Source: JADJEK01 sp052034255 (GTDB lineage: Bacteria; Planctomycetota; B15-G4; JADJEK01). From it: a DNA stretch of 64,000 nucleotides. The notes under the pieces are model-generated. The model was not told the origin of the DNA. It did no database searches and saw only the letters and a list, made by a program, of their open reading frames with translations. Below, in pieces: positions 38,657-46,649 of the stretch. Both the position numbers and the translations under genes were made by a program. Positions within the stretch are counted from its first letter, which is position 1. Each line of letters opens with the position of its first letter. The DNA lies in NCBI GenBank assembly GCA_052034255.1, contig JBPOIU010000017.1:5126-69125 (forward strand), in the 5' to 3' direction.

Positions 38657-39664
38657 ATGAGTGCGTTCACGCGTTTCGTCGGCGGCTTGTTGATGGCGGT
38701 CGGAATGACCGGTTGCGGCGCGTTCGACGGGTGGCTCGATCACGGCGAGCCCGAACTCGTGATCAAGGACGGCGCGGCGCAGCGCGACTTCCGGTTCACG
38801 TACGTCGCGAACCTGCCGAAGGCGCCCGCGGGAGCGAAGCGGCTCGATCTGTGGTTGCCGTTGCCGTCGTCGACGGCGGCCCAGCGCGTGACCATCGAGG
38901 ACATCGCGACGCCGGTCGCGTACGGGCTCGCGACCGACCCCGCCACGGGCACGCGCATGATCCACATGACGTTCGCGGACGACGCGCTGCGCGAGACCTC
39001 GATCGCCATCACGTGCCGCGTCCGCTCGATCGAGCGCAAGCGCGACGACGAACGCTCCGCGTTCACGGATGCCCCGAAGCCGCGCGACCTCATGCCGGAC
39101 GCCTTGGCGCCGTGGAACGCCGGACCGGAAGCAATGGCGAAGGCCGCGGCCGGGCCGACCGAGGATCCGCTCGAAGCCGGCCGCGCGTTCTATCGCGCCG
39201 TACTCGACCACATGCGGTACTCGAAGGACGGCACGGGTTGGGGACGCGGCGACGTCACGCACGCGTGTTCGGCCGGGTTCGGCAACTGCACGGACTTCCA
39301 CTCGTTGTTCATCGCGATGGCGCGTTCGCGAGGGATTCCGGCGCGCTTCATCATGGGCTTTCCGCTGCCCGAGACGCGCGGCAGCGGCGAAGTGAAGGGG
39401 TACCACTGCTGGGCCGAGTTCTGGGTCGACGGCATCGGCTGGGTCCCCGTCGACGCGTCGGAGGCCGACAAGCACCCCGAGCTCGCCGACTACTACTTCG
39501 GTTCACTGACGGCGGATCGCGTCGCGTTCACGCAAGGCCGCGACCTGACATTGGTGCCGCCGCAGCAAGGCCCGCCGCTGAACTTCTTCATCTACCCCTA
39601 CGCCGAACTCGACGGCGTCCCGTTCGACGGGGTGACGCGGTCGTTCGCCTTCGAAGACGTGTGA
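38657..39664 (+). CDS. transglutaminase-like lipoprotein
   Basis: A 335-residue exported protein. ATG 38657 follows GGAGGATCGAGGG, and the N-terminus ends in a lipobox GMTGC (Cys20). The transglutaminase-like core contains the triad: Cys211 (FGNCTDFHSLF), His250 (GYHCWAEFW) and Asp266 (PVDASEADK). The N-terminal ~130 residues form a beta domain (WLPLPSSTAAQRVTIED) typical of bacterial transglutaminase-like proteins. It may act as a peptidase or amidase on the cell surface; the substrate is unknown. Confidence 0.82.
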   Translation: MSAFTRFVGGLLMAVGMTGCGAFDGWLDHGEPELVIKDGAAQRDFRFTYVANLPKAPAGAKRLDLWLPLPSSTAAQRVTIEDIATPVAYGLATDPATGTRMIHMTFADDALRETSIAITCRVRSIERKRDDERSAFTDAPKPRDLMPDALAPWNAGPEAMAKAAAGPTEDPLEAGRAFYRAVLDHMRYSKDGTGWGRGDVTHACSAGFGNCTDFHSLFIAMARSRGIPARFIMGFPLPETRGSGEVKGYHCWAEFWVDGIGWVPVDASEADKHPELADYYFGSLTADRVAFTQGRDLTLVPPQQGPPLNFFIYPYAELDGVPFDGVTRSFAFEDV

Positions 39665-39715
39665 CCGGGCGCGTGCACTGCCCACCGGGGTTCAGGTACG
39701 CCTTCGCGTGGCCAA

Positions 39716-39876
39716 GCAGCCCGTTGAAAAAGCCTGCCGGCATTCGGCCGGCTGCGAACGAGCATGGCTTCGTTGCGGCTCCTCGCCGTACTTCGTTTCA
39801 ATACGCCTCGTCGCCGCGCCTCGCCCTGCTCGTTCTCGCTCGCCCGACTGCTCGGCAGGCTTTTTCAACGGGCTGC
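39716..39876. repeat. inverted-repeat-bounded element with nested hairpins
   Basis: The left arm (39716-39739) and right arm (39853-39876) are perfect 24-bp inverted repeats; the left one begins GCAGCCCGTTGAAAAAGCC. They enclose about 113 nt with no credible ORF. A nested pair GAACGAGCA/TGCTCGTTC (about 39756-39764 and 39828-39836) makes the whole element a long, imperfect cruciform or stem-loop. It fits a MITE- or REP-like interspersed repeat, but there is only one copy in this window. The surrounding gap (39665-40084) otherwise shows nothing I can name. Confidence 0.6.
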
Positions 39877-40084
39877 AAGGCACGCCGTCGGCCCGCCCGG
39901 CGAACTCGACCGCGAGCACTGCTGAAACGCCCGCGCATTCGCGCGAATCCGCCGGAGTCCAAGCTCAAGACGCACGCATCCGCCCGCCGAAAGGTGCTGC
40001 GGTGGAAGGCGTCATGTCCCAACTCCGATTCCGGCGCGTTCCCCGTGCGCGTGGTCTCTCTCCCCGACGAGTTGCACGAACCGC

Positions 40085-40876
40085 ATGACTCAGCCGATTT
40101 CGACTCCGACCGACGAGCTCGCCGCGGACGACGCGCGCGCAGTGCTCGATCAGGCGCCGTGCGCCGTGTTCGTGCGACACGCGAGCGGTCGCGTGCTGTA
40201 CGCGAACGTCAGCGCGCGCACGTCGCTCGGGATCGACGAGGCGGCGCCCCTGTCCGAGCTCACGCTGACGCGCTTGGTCGGCGAGGGCGAGCGCCGGAAC
40301 GAACGCCAAGCCGCGTTCCTCGCGCTGTATCGGCGCGAGCCGCGCGCACGCATCGACGCGAACACGCAACCGCTGAGCGCTGACCGCGAAGCCTTGTTCG
40401 TCACCGACGAGCGCACGCTGACCCGCGACCCGCCCGAGCCCGGCAGCCGCCGTCGGTTCATGACCACGCGCGTCCTGGCGGCCGACGTCGTGCGCCGCGT
40501 GCGGCGCCACGCGGGCAAGGTCGCGACCGAACCGGTTCGCGCCCAGCATCGCCTGCAGCGCGGACTCGAGGGAGCACGCCTCGTCCAAGTCGACCCGGTC
40601 GGCATCGCGCAGCTCGTGCTGTCCGGCATCCTCCTGCTCGCCGAATCCGACAGCCCGTGCGCCGGAATTCAGTTCGCGCTCGTCGGCCTGCAGTTGCGCA
40701 TCGTCGTCGAAGGTGAGCCGTCCCGCGCCGCCGGCATCTTCCCGGACCTCCGCCGCCAGACCGCGCTCCTGCGCTCGATCCGCCCCATCCTGTCGGAGCA
40801 CGACGCCACGTTCTCGGTCGAGCGCGACAAGCGCGGCAGCCGCCGCGTCGTCGTCAGCCTTCCCCTCGCCAGCTGA
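40085..40876 (+). CDS. PAS-like sensor protein with degenerate kinase-like C-terminus
   Basis: A 263-residue protein. Residues about 15-100 resemble a PAS domain (VLDQAPCAVFVRHASGRVLYANVSA). The C-terminal half ends like a histidine-kinase ATPase domain (RDKRGSRRVVVSLPLAS) and carries a segment QVDPVGIAQLVLSGILLLAE in the position of the N box, but the Asn and the DxGxG and GxGL motifs are missing, and no phospho-His box is seen. It is probably a non-catalytic relic or interaction protein. ATG 40085 is assumed; no Shine-Dalgarno sequence is evident. Confidence 0.55.
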   Translation: MTQPISTPTDELAADDARAVLDQAPCAVFVRHASGRVLYANVSARTSLGIDEAAPLSELTLTRLVGEGERRNERQAAFLALYRREPRARIDANTQPLSADREALFVTDERTLTRDPPEPGSRRRFMTTRVLAADVVRRVRRHAGKVATEPVRAQHRLQRGLEGARLVQVDPVGIAQLVLSGILLLAESDSPCAGIQFALVGLQLRIVVEGEPSRAAGIFPDLRRQTALLRSIRPILSEHDATFSVERDKRGSRRVVVSLPLAS

Positions 40877-41057
40877 CCAAGCCCCGCCCCGGACCGACCC
40901 GCCCGGCCACTAGGGGTGACCGTACGCGTCCAGGCACATCGGTTGTCCGTCCGGGCACATCAGTGACACCGACCCCGCCGCGCCGTGCGTTTGCGACGCC
41001 CCGAACGCAAGCCGGAACATCCCGCCGCGAAGCCCATCTCCCCTCTTTTCTTCCGTC

Positions 41058-41073
41058 CGACCACCGCTAGGAT
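41058..41073 (+). promoter_or_regulatory. probable promoter of tRNA-Asp
   Basis: CGACCACCGCTAGGAT, identical to the motif upstream of lgt, with TAGGAT as -10, ends 31 nt before the tRNA. The sequence upstream (CTCTTTTCTTCC) gives no clear -35 match. Confidence 0.5.
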
Positions 41074-41104
41074 TCCCGCCCTTCCGCGCGATCGAACGAC
41101 GTGC

Positions 41105-41182
41105 GGGGGTGTAGCTCAGTTGGTTCAGAGCGCTAGCCTGTCACGCTAGAGGTCGCGGGTTCAAGTCCCGTCACCCTCGCCA
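41105..41182 (+). tRNA. tRNA-Asp (anticodon GTC)
   Basis: A complete cloverleaf. The acceptor stem GGGGGTG (41105-41111) pairs with CACCCTC (41172-41178), including one G:T pair. The anticodon arm is CTAGC-CTGTCAC-GCTAG, with GTC at loop positions 34-36. The T arm is GCGGG-TTCAAGT-CCCGT. The discriminator is G and CCA is encoded (41180-41182). An integrative element occupies its 3' half: the 106-bp core starts inside the anticodon stem, so the gene stays intact after integration. A terminator follows. Confidence 0.96.
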
Positions 41183-42476
41183 CTTTTGAAGTCGCAACCC
41201 CGCGCACAGTGTCGCAACTGGCGCGGGGTTGTGCGTTTTCGGGGGGAGCGGATTCGCCAGGCGTCGCATCGCGTCGTGCGGTGACTGCAGCACCGTCTGC
41301 AGCACGGAACTGCAGCACCGTGTGCAGCAGCCCGTCGCCGTCCCCGGTCCCCGTCGCGCGCTGCGCCTCGGATTTGCCGGCATCGGTCGCGATGTCGGGG
41401 AGCTTCGCCAGCGCGGCCGCCGTGTCGACGAGTTGCAGCGCGGTGTAGTGCTTCAGCGTCGTGCGGTAGTCGCCGTGGCGCATGAGGCGTTGCGCGAGTT
41501 GGGGAGCGATGCCTTGGAGCGCCAAGCGGGTTCCCAGCGTCGTGCGGAGCGCGTGCAGGTCCGCCGTGCGTCCTTCGGCGTCGACGAGCGGGATCTTCGC
41601 TTCGACGAAGTCCGCGCGCCGGTCCTCGTTCGTCACCGCGACCGGGAACACTCGTGCGCTCGGGAGCGCGTTCGTAGGACGCATGGCCTTCAACGCCGCC
41701 GCGAGCTGTTCGTGCATCGGGAGAACGTCGGTGCGCTTCGACTTGCCGTCGCGGATCGTCAGCGACGCCGCTGCGAAGTCGACGTCGCCCCACGTCAGCC
41801 CGACCAAGTCCCCGCGACGAAGCCCGGCATGGATCGCCGCGAGGTACCACGCGGCACGTCCTCGCGCTTCGGCAACCCCGATGAGGCGTCCGAGTTCCTC
41901 CGACGTCAACGCGCGCCGGACCTTGCGACGGTCCGCGTTCTCGTCGAGCTTCGGCACGAGTCCGCTCAGACGCTTGTCGGGGGTCAGTCCATTGCGCTCC
42001 GTCCACGCCACGAACGCGATGATGTCAGCCCGATGCGCGTTCACGGTCCGCGCGCTGACCGCCTTCCGCACGGTCGCCTTGGCATCGTTCAGCTTCGGCA
42101 CCGTCAGCGAGCGCAGGAAACGCGACACGGCTTCCGCCGTCACCTCGGACAGACGCAGCAGCTTCGAGTCGTCGAGAAAGCGCGCGAGGTGCAGGCGCTT
42201 GTTCTCGACGTGGAGTTCGTCCATTCCCGCCGCTTGGCAGTGCGCGAGGTAGTTCTCGACGTGAGTCGCCAGCGGGGTTCGTTCCCCGGTCGCGAATCCG
42301 TCCGCGCGTGCGTCGATCACCCCTTCGCGTCGAAGCGCGGCCTCGGCTTCGAGCTTCGCGAGGATGCGTTCGGCCGCGCGCCGGTCGGAAGTCTTCGTCG
42401 AGACCTGCCGTCGATCGCCCGCGCCGTCAAAGAACTGTGCGACCCACTGTTCGCCACGCTTGAAGAGGGTTCCCAT
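41133..42476 (-). CDS. tyrosine site-specific integrase, 3' end altered by integration
   Basis: A 447-residue tyrosine recombinase that moves the element. An N-terminal arm-binding-like domain, a SAM-like core-binding domain (about 70-165) and the catalytic domain are visible, with Arg220 (AGLRRGDL), Lys245/247 (DGKSKRTD), His308 and Arg311 (LHALR), His334 (RHGDYRTT) and nucleophile Tyr344 (LKHYT). ATG 42476 lies one base after the XRE-gene stop (TGAGATG), with AAGGAG 8 nt upstream. Residues ~412-447 are encoded by the att core antisense to tRNA-Asp. The TAG stop uses one core base and two host bases; in the excised circle the frame would run on for 74 more residues. Confidence 0.93.
   Translation of the reverse strand: MGTLFKRGEQWVAQFFDGAGDRRQVSTKTSDRRAAERILAKLEAEAALRREGVIDARADGFATGERTPLATHVENYLAHCQAAGMDELHVENKRLHLARFLDDSKLLRLSEVTAEAVSRFLRSLTVPKLNDAKATVRKAVSARTVNAHRADIIAFVAWTERNGLTPDKRLSGLVPKLDENADRRKVRRALTSEELGRLIGVAEARGRAAWYLAAIHAGLRRGDLVGLTWGDVDFAAASLTIRDGKSKRTDVLPMHEQLAAALKAMRPTNALPSARVFPVAVTNEDRRADFVEAKIPLVDAEGRTADLHALRTTLGTRLALQGIAPQLAQRLMRHGDYRTTLKHYTALQLVDTAAALAKLPDIATDAGKSEAQRATGTGDGDGLLHTVLQFRAADGAAVTARRDATPGESAPPENAQPRASCDTVRGVATSKVARVTGLEPATSSVTG
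41135..41240. repeat. left attachment repeat (106 bp)
   Basis: Identical over all 106 bases to 51926-52031. It starts AGCCTGTCACGCTAGAGG in the anticodon stem-loop of tRNA-Asp, covers the tRNA 3' half with CCA, and continues 58 bp through the tRNA terminator to GTGCGTTTTC. Flanking bases differ immediately outside. This copy belongs to the complete tRNA. Confidence 0.95.
41195..41239 (+). terminator. intrinsic terminator of tRNA-Asp
   Basis: CAACCCCGCGC (41195-41205) pairs perfectly with GCGCGGGGTTG (41221-41231) around a 15-nt loop, followed by TGCGTTTTC. It lies wholly inside the att repeat, so the second copy (51986-52030) duplicates it. Confidence 0.75.
41309..41334. repeat. candidate integrase arm-type site, left
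   Basis: A 26-bp sequence starting ACTGCAGCACCG and ending GTGCAGCAGCCCG that matches 51846-51871 at 24 of 26 positions. It is preceded by two further CTGCAGCAC units at 41284-41306. The two copies flank the two att cores and are read in different frames, so the similarity is not explained by protein coding. Confidence 0.5.
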
Positions 42477-42477
42477 C

Positions 42478-42687
42478 TCAGGACTCCTTCCGGCTCTTCG
42501 GCTTTCGCTTCGCCACGAGTTCCAAGCCAAGTTCCTTCGCGAGCGCATCGATCGTCCGTGTCGTCACGTCGAGGCCGGACATGAACCGGGACAGTCCGCC
42601 TTCACTCACACGCGTTCTCTTGCAGAGTTCGTATCTCGATATGCCGCACCCACGGATGATCTGCCGCAACTGATCGCTCACCTTCAT
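42478..42687 (-). CDS. XRE-family HTH regulator
   Basis: A 69-residue helix-turn-helix protein (MKVSDQLRQIIRGCGISRYE, then LCKRTRVSEGGLSRFMSGL). The second and third helices of the Cro/C1 fold are clear. ATG 42687 is preferred to an upstream extension because it begins at the domain boundary. Its TGA is followed one base later by the integrase ATG, so it probably controls and is translated with the integrase. It is the likely repressor of the element. Confidence 0.82.
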   Translation of the reverse strand: MKVSDQLRQIIRGCGISRYELCKRTRVSEGGLSRFMSGLDVTTRTIDALAKELGLELVAKRKPKSRKES

Positions 42688-42785
42688 GATCGCACCGTAT
42701 CCGAGTACCTGCGAATTGTAAAGCATTGGCCGACTTCAACCGTCCCAAGAGTCTCAACCGACCAAGCGTCTCAGCGTGCCGAACG

Positions 42786-44762
42786 TCACGCGTCCGACGT
42801 TGTCGACGACGCATTGCTTCGCAGACTGTCGCCTTCCGAAGTATCGCGTCGCATGATCCCAGCGGCTTCCGGGTCGAAGAAGAGCGTCAACTCCCCCATA
42901 CCGTCTGCGCTGGGATCCTTGGCACTCTTGGACCCTTCCGGTAACTCCCACCACCATTGATCGTCTCGACGCAACGCGCGGACTCCCATCTCCTTCTTCG
43001 CGCGAAAGCACGTGTTGCGGCTGACCCCCTCTTCCTTCGCAAGCTTGAAGATCTCGGTCGACGGCATCGGTCCGGACGCAAGCAGTGTCAGGATCAAGTC
43101 CTTCGCGTCGCCACGCTTCGACTGCTTGCGTTCCGTGCCTTGCTTCTGCAGAGCGGAGTCGGCGCAATCTTCGATCGGGTCGAAGTTCCAAACCAAGAAC
43201 TCGCGACCGATCGAGTCCGTGTTCCGGGTCCAAGCGATCGGTCCGGCCGCTCCGCCGAGGTTGCACTTCAGCAGCAGCAGAAGTCGCCGCTCTGCAACCT
43301 CCGGGTCCTCCACAACAAGCCACGCGATGCGAGCAACCGCGGCAATCGCGATCGATCCGCCGATGCGGTAGATCGCTGGCCTACTGCCCTTGTTCAGGTG
43401 CGCGACGAGCACGATCGCGACGCCGTATTGACGCGCGATGTGCGCGAGCCTGCCGAACACGGGGCGCAACTCGTGGTCTTTGTGAGCGTCTAGGTCGCCG
43501 AGATAGGCCATCAGCGGATCGAACACGACAAGCCGAATGTTTGGGCTCACCGCGAGCAACGCATCGAGCTTGTCCAGGTCGTCGGACAACGTGATCCACG
43601 TCGGCCCGTCTGGACCCGGCGGACACGGGTTGACGATGTGCACCTTCGACGGATCGCCCTTGGCTGCATCGATCCGGGGTCGAATCGTGAACTCCGGCGC
43701 ATCTTCAGAAGAGAGCAGCAGCACTTCGCCCCGAATGGGGTTCGGCATGGCGTCGTCTGCGATTCTCTCACCCACCGTGACGCGAGCTGCGACCTCCATC
43801 GTCAGCATCGACTTGCCCTTGCCGGGATCGCCCGCAATCACACTGATCGCGCCCAAGGGGATGCGACCAGTCCACAACCACGAGACGGGAACGGGTTCGA
43901 TCTTGTCCAACGTCGTCAGGCTCAACCCGTGCGCTGCCGCGGCTTCGGCGCTGACCATGCCGGCTAGGCGTAGACGAATCGCGACATCATCGAGACCGGC
44001 CGCCACAAGCTGCGCGACAAAGTCCGCCGCGTCGCCCTTCGCCGGAGCTTCGTCCCACCGGATGAATCGGATCGACTTCGCCTTGCCGCGCAGTGCCGCC
44101 GCGATCTCGCGCATGTGTTTTTGACCGGGCGCGTCGTTGTCAGCCCACAGGACGATGTCTGCGCCGTGATGAAGCGCGAGCGTGCTTGCACTCGGACATT
44201 TGCTGGCACCGCCAACAGTGCCAAGCGCAAGAGTGCCAACGTCGAGCAGTGCCTTGGCACTCTTCTCGCCCTCACAAATCACTCGCACCGTGTCGCTGGG
44301 AAATGCCCTGATTCGCTCCGTGCCGAAGAGCGGCAGGGTGTTCACGTCAAGAGTGCCAGAGTGCCAAGTCCCTGAGGGAGTCTCCCAGCGGTAGCTCTTG
44401 GTGCCGTTGCTGTAGTCGAGACGGACCTTGACCGCGACCGTGTTGCCGTCGACGTCGCACACGGGGTAGCGCGTCTCACTTGTGACGGACCCCTTTGAGC
44501 GCTTCGAGCGCGGCTCGTTTGCCGAGGGCTGCGCGACGAACAAGTCCGCAGTTTCGCACTCCAGCGCACGGAGTACGTCGTCAACGGTGCAGCCGGTGAA
44601 GCAGTTGAGCAGGGCCCGTCCGTCCGCGCCGATCGTGACACTGAGAGACGGGTTACGGTCCCCGTGGGCATGACTTGGGCCCGGACAGTGGGTGTTGTGG
44701 CCGGGTCCCTTCCACAGGGCGTTACGGGCCCGCAGGGCTTCGATGACGCGTGGCTCCGTCAC
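42786..44762 (-). CDS. primase-helicase (TOPRIM plus RepA/AAA_25)
   Basis: A 658-residue replication protein. Residues 26-58 form a CHC2-like zinc finger (Cys26, His31, Cys54, Cys58). Residues 160-220 are a TOPRIM fold with Glu165 (VICEGEKSAKAL) and Asp208/Asp210 (LWADNDAPGQ). Residues ~290-500 are a RecA-like helicase with Walker A GDPGKGKS (311-318) and Walker B LVVFDPLMAYL. The C-terminus has a winged-helix-like segment (PSTEIFKLAKEEGVSRNTCF). Similar proteins drive replication of phage satellites and integrative elements. GTG 44762 overlaps the excisionase stop by 4 nt. A small zone of IRs or an origin was not identified. Confidence 0.88.
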   Translation of the reverse strand: MTEPRVIEALRARNALWKGPGHNTHCPGPSHAHGDRNPSLSVTIGADGRALLNCFTGCTVDDVLRALECETADLFVAQPSANEPRSKRSKGSVTSETRYPVCDVDGNTVAVKVRLDYSNGTKSYRWETPSGTWHSGTLDVNTLPLFGTERIRAFPSDTVRVICEGEKSAKALLDVGTLALGTVGGASKCPSASTLALHHGADIVLWADNDAPGQKHMREIAAALRGKAKSIRFIRWDEAPAKGDAADFVAQLVAAGLDDVAIRLRLAGMVSAEAAAAHGLSLTTLDKIEPVPVSWLWTGRIPLGAISVIAGDPGKGKSMLTMEVAARVTVGERIADDAMPNPIRGEVLLLSSEDAPEFTIRPRIDAAKGDPSKVHIVNPCPPGPDGPTWITLSDDLDKLDALLAVSPNIRLVVFDPLMAYLGDLDAHKDHELRPVFGRLAHIARQYGVAIVLVAHLNKGSRPAIYRIGGSIAIAAVARIAWLVVEDPEVAERRLLLLLKCNLGGAAGPIAWTRNTDSIGREFLVWNFDPIEDCADSALQKQGTERKQSKRGDAKDLILTLLASGPMPSTEIFKLAKEEGVSRNTCFRAKKEMGVRALRRDDQWWWELPEGSKSAKDPSADGMGELTLFFDPEAAGIMRRDTSEGDSLRSNASSTTSDA

Positions 44763-45043
44763 TTGGGGCCACCCTTCGTCCGGGCCGCAAGCCAAGCCGC
44801 TAATGCGACAACGGGATAGAGGACCTTGCGCCCGGCGCGAACGTGCGGAACTTCGCCACGGTTCGTGAGGGACCACAAGTGGCGTGGTGACACGCTCAGC
44901 AACAGTGCGGCTTCACGCGCCGTTACGGCGAGGGCTGGGGGTTGCGGGGCAGCGTTTGACGACGTCGAAGATGCGGGGAGCTGCGGGGTATCGAGGGGGT
45001 TCAAGGGGCGTTCTCCGTAGCGTGCAGCCCCGTCCGCCTTCAT
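44759..45043 (-). CDS. excisionase-like HTH protein
   Basis: A 94-residue protein from ATG 45043. The C-terminal half is a MerR/excisionase-type winged HTH: TAREAALLLSVSPRHLWSLT followed by NRGEVPHVRAGRKVLYPVVALAAWL. The N-terminal 45 residues are low-complexity and probably disordered. A TTG at 45079 would add 12 residues. It is translationally coupled to the primase. Members act as recombination directionality factors or as transcription regulators; either is possible. The 290-nt stretch upstream (45080-45369) shows no other gene. Confidence 0.78.
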   Translation of the reverse strand: MKADGAARYGERPLNPLDTPQLPASSTSSNAAPQPPALAVTAREAALLLSVSPRHLWSLTNRGEVPHVRAGRKVLYPVVALAAWLAARTKGGPK

Positions 45044-45369
45044 CGTCGAAACGCTCGCAATGCTCGCGTCACGCGCCAACGATCGCGTCGGCTAGCGGCT
45101 CAGTGCTGCACGGAACGTCCCCAAGCATGGTCAAGCGACGTGCAGAGAACCGCACACTGGAACGCGCATTCGACGCTCATTCGTGAGTTCGTCACTTGCC
45201 GGTCTTCCGATCGTTCCTCACGCGCACGCGCGCGCGGACCTCAGTGATTAATGAACGGATCGGCGACACCGAACCCGCACGGCTCGTCGCGCCGGCACAG
45301 TTGACGTTGGCGAACCCACCAATTGGCCGCGGCACGAGGGAGCAGAACGCGCCGGGAGCATTGGATGCG

Positions 45370-46386
45370 TCAGCGCTTGCGCTTTCGCTTTGGCGCGGCG
45401 AGCTTCGGCCTCGGTGAGGAAGCGGGCGAGAGCGCCTTTGCTCCCGGGTCGGACGGCTCCGCGATCTTCCAGTTTCCACGTCCTGCAGCGACGATCAACG
45501 TCCCTAGCGCGGGGTGTGCGCGCGGCAGGTGCCGACCGGGAGAGAATCGATCGTCTTGGGACTCGCACGCATCGGCAAGCGAACTCTTGTCGACGCTGCT
45601 TCGACCGAGAACCCACGCTTCCAAGAGCGTCCTAACTATGCGGCGTGCCATTCCCGGGGGGAACTCGAACTTGTTCGTCCCCCACCAAACCGCTCCGTAG
45701 TCGGGAGTCCACTTGATCCCGCGCACCTCGATCAAAGCGCCGTCCAGATTCGGCGGAATCGTTCGGGGCGGCTTAACGCGGTGATTCGGCAGGGACGAGA
45801 TTCGGCGCAGCCGCGCGAGCGACACACGGGCCGCCTCAAGCGACACGGCGTCATACTTGCCGTCCACGATCGCGAGGAAAGGGTCCGGATCGAGTTCGGC
45901 CACGTGATAGGCGTTCAGGATCGTCGCCTTGTGCGCGCGGAGCACGAACACGAGTACGACCTCGCCCCGCGGCTCGCGTAGCGCCAACGACATAGATTCG
46001 CGAATGCCCCGAAGCGACGACGGGTCTCGTCGCGCTGACCTGATGCTGTCGAGCATTGCGAGGGTCAGCCGGTCTCCGCGCTTCCGCGCCTCGGACTCTT
46101 CCCGCTCCAGGTCCGCGTCCGTTGCTTCCCGAACGTTTTCGAGCACAGTCGCAGCGGTCGAAACGTGGAAAAGGGCCACGAAGTCCATCGGCCGGACCGG
46201 GACGAACCGGAAGTCTGCTTCGACGAACTTCCACGACTCCACGGAGATCGTCGACGCCCAGCGCCAGACGGTTGCCGTCGTTGGGCGCTCATTCGGGTGC
46301 TGGATGCGCTCGATTGCGCGTTCGATGCAGCGGCATGCGAGTCGTGCTGCGCGTATACAATCGGACCCCTCGGCTTGGATTTGCAC
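45370..46386 (-). CDS. element protein with C-terminal winged-helix-like domain
   Basis: A 338-residue protein; GTG 46386 has a strong GGGAGGGAG Shine-Dalgarno sequence 4-8 nt upstream. The N-terminal 200 residues are unassigned (alpha/beta pattern, for example VLVFVLRAHKATILNAYHVA). Residues ~225-310 (DYGAVWWGTNKFEFPPGMAR, RIVRTLLEAWVLGRSSVD, HPALGTLIVAAGRGNWKIAEP) resemble a small winged-helix domain that I recall from planctomycete mobile elements, then the protein ends in a basic tail (PKRKRKR). It may bind DNA. Function unknown. Confidence 0.65.
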   Translation of the reverse strand: MQIQAEGSDCIRAARLACRCIERAIERIQHPNERPTTATVWRWASTISVESWKFVEADFRFVPVRPMDFVALFHVSTAATVLENVREATDADLEREESEARKRGDRLTLAMLDSIRSARRDPSSLRGIRESMSLALREPRGEVVLVFVLRAHKATILNAYHVAELDPDPFLAIVDGKYDAVSLEAARVSLARLRRISSLPNHRVKPPRTIPPNLDGALIEVRGIKWTPDYGAVWWGTNKFEFPPGMARRIVRTLLEAWVLGRSSVDKSSLADACESQDDRFSPGRHLPRAHPALGTLIVAAGRGNWKIAEPSDPGAKALSPASSPRPKLAAPKRKRKR

Positions 46387-46649
46387 GGGCTCCCTCCCTC
46401 GGAACTAGCGCGTTCCCACACGCAGCGGGCCCGGAATACGATCCGGCAGAGTTCTCAGTCCCGACGCTGCCCCGCAGCTTCGCTCGGGCGCTACTTCGGG
46501 TGCTGAATGTACTCGTTCCGGCGCTGGATGGAGCGTGCCGCCAGTCCGGGACTACGTGTCATGTCGAGCGTGACAGCAGCCAAACGCATGAATTGCTTCG
46601 CGAATCGGTGCGAGTCTATGCGACCCACGCCCACAAGACGGTCAGCGAA

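Noticed and set aside
40877..41104. Possible gene between the PAS-like protein and tRNA-Asp
   Set aside because: No frame with a start and domain. The only supported signal is the promoter-like motif at 41058-41073.
41281..41340. Short CTGCAGCAC repeats as a CRISPR or tandem-repeat locus
   Set aside because: Too few units, irregular spacing and no spacers. Integrase arm sites explain them better.
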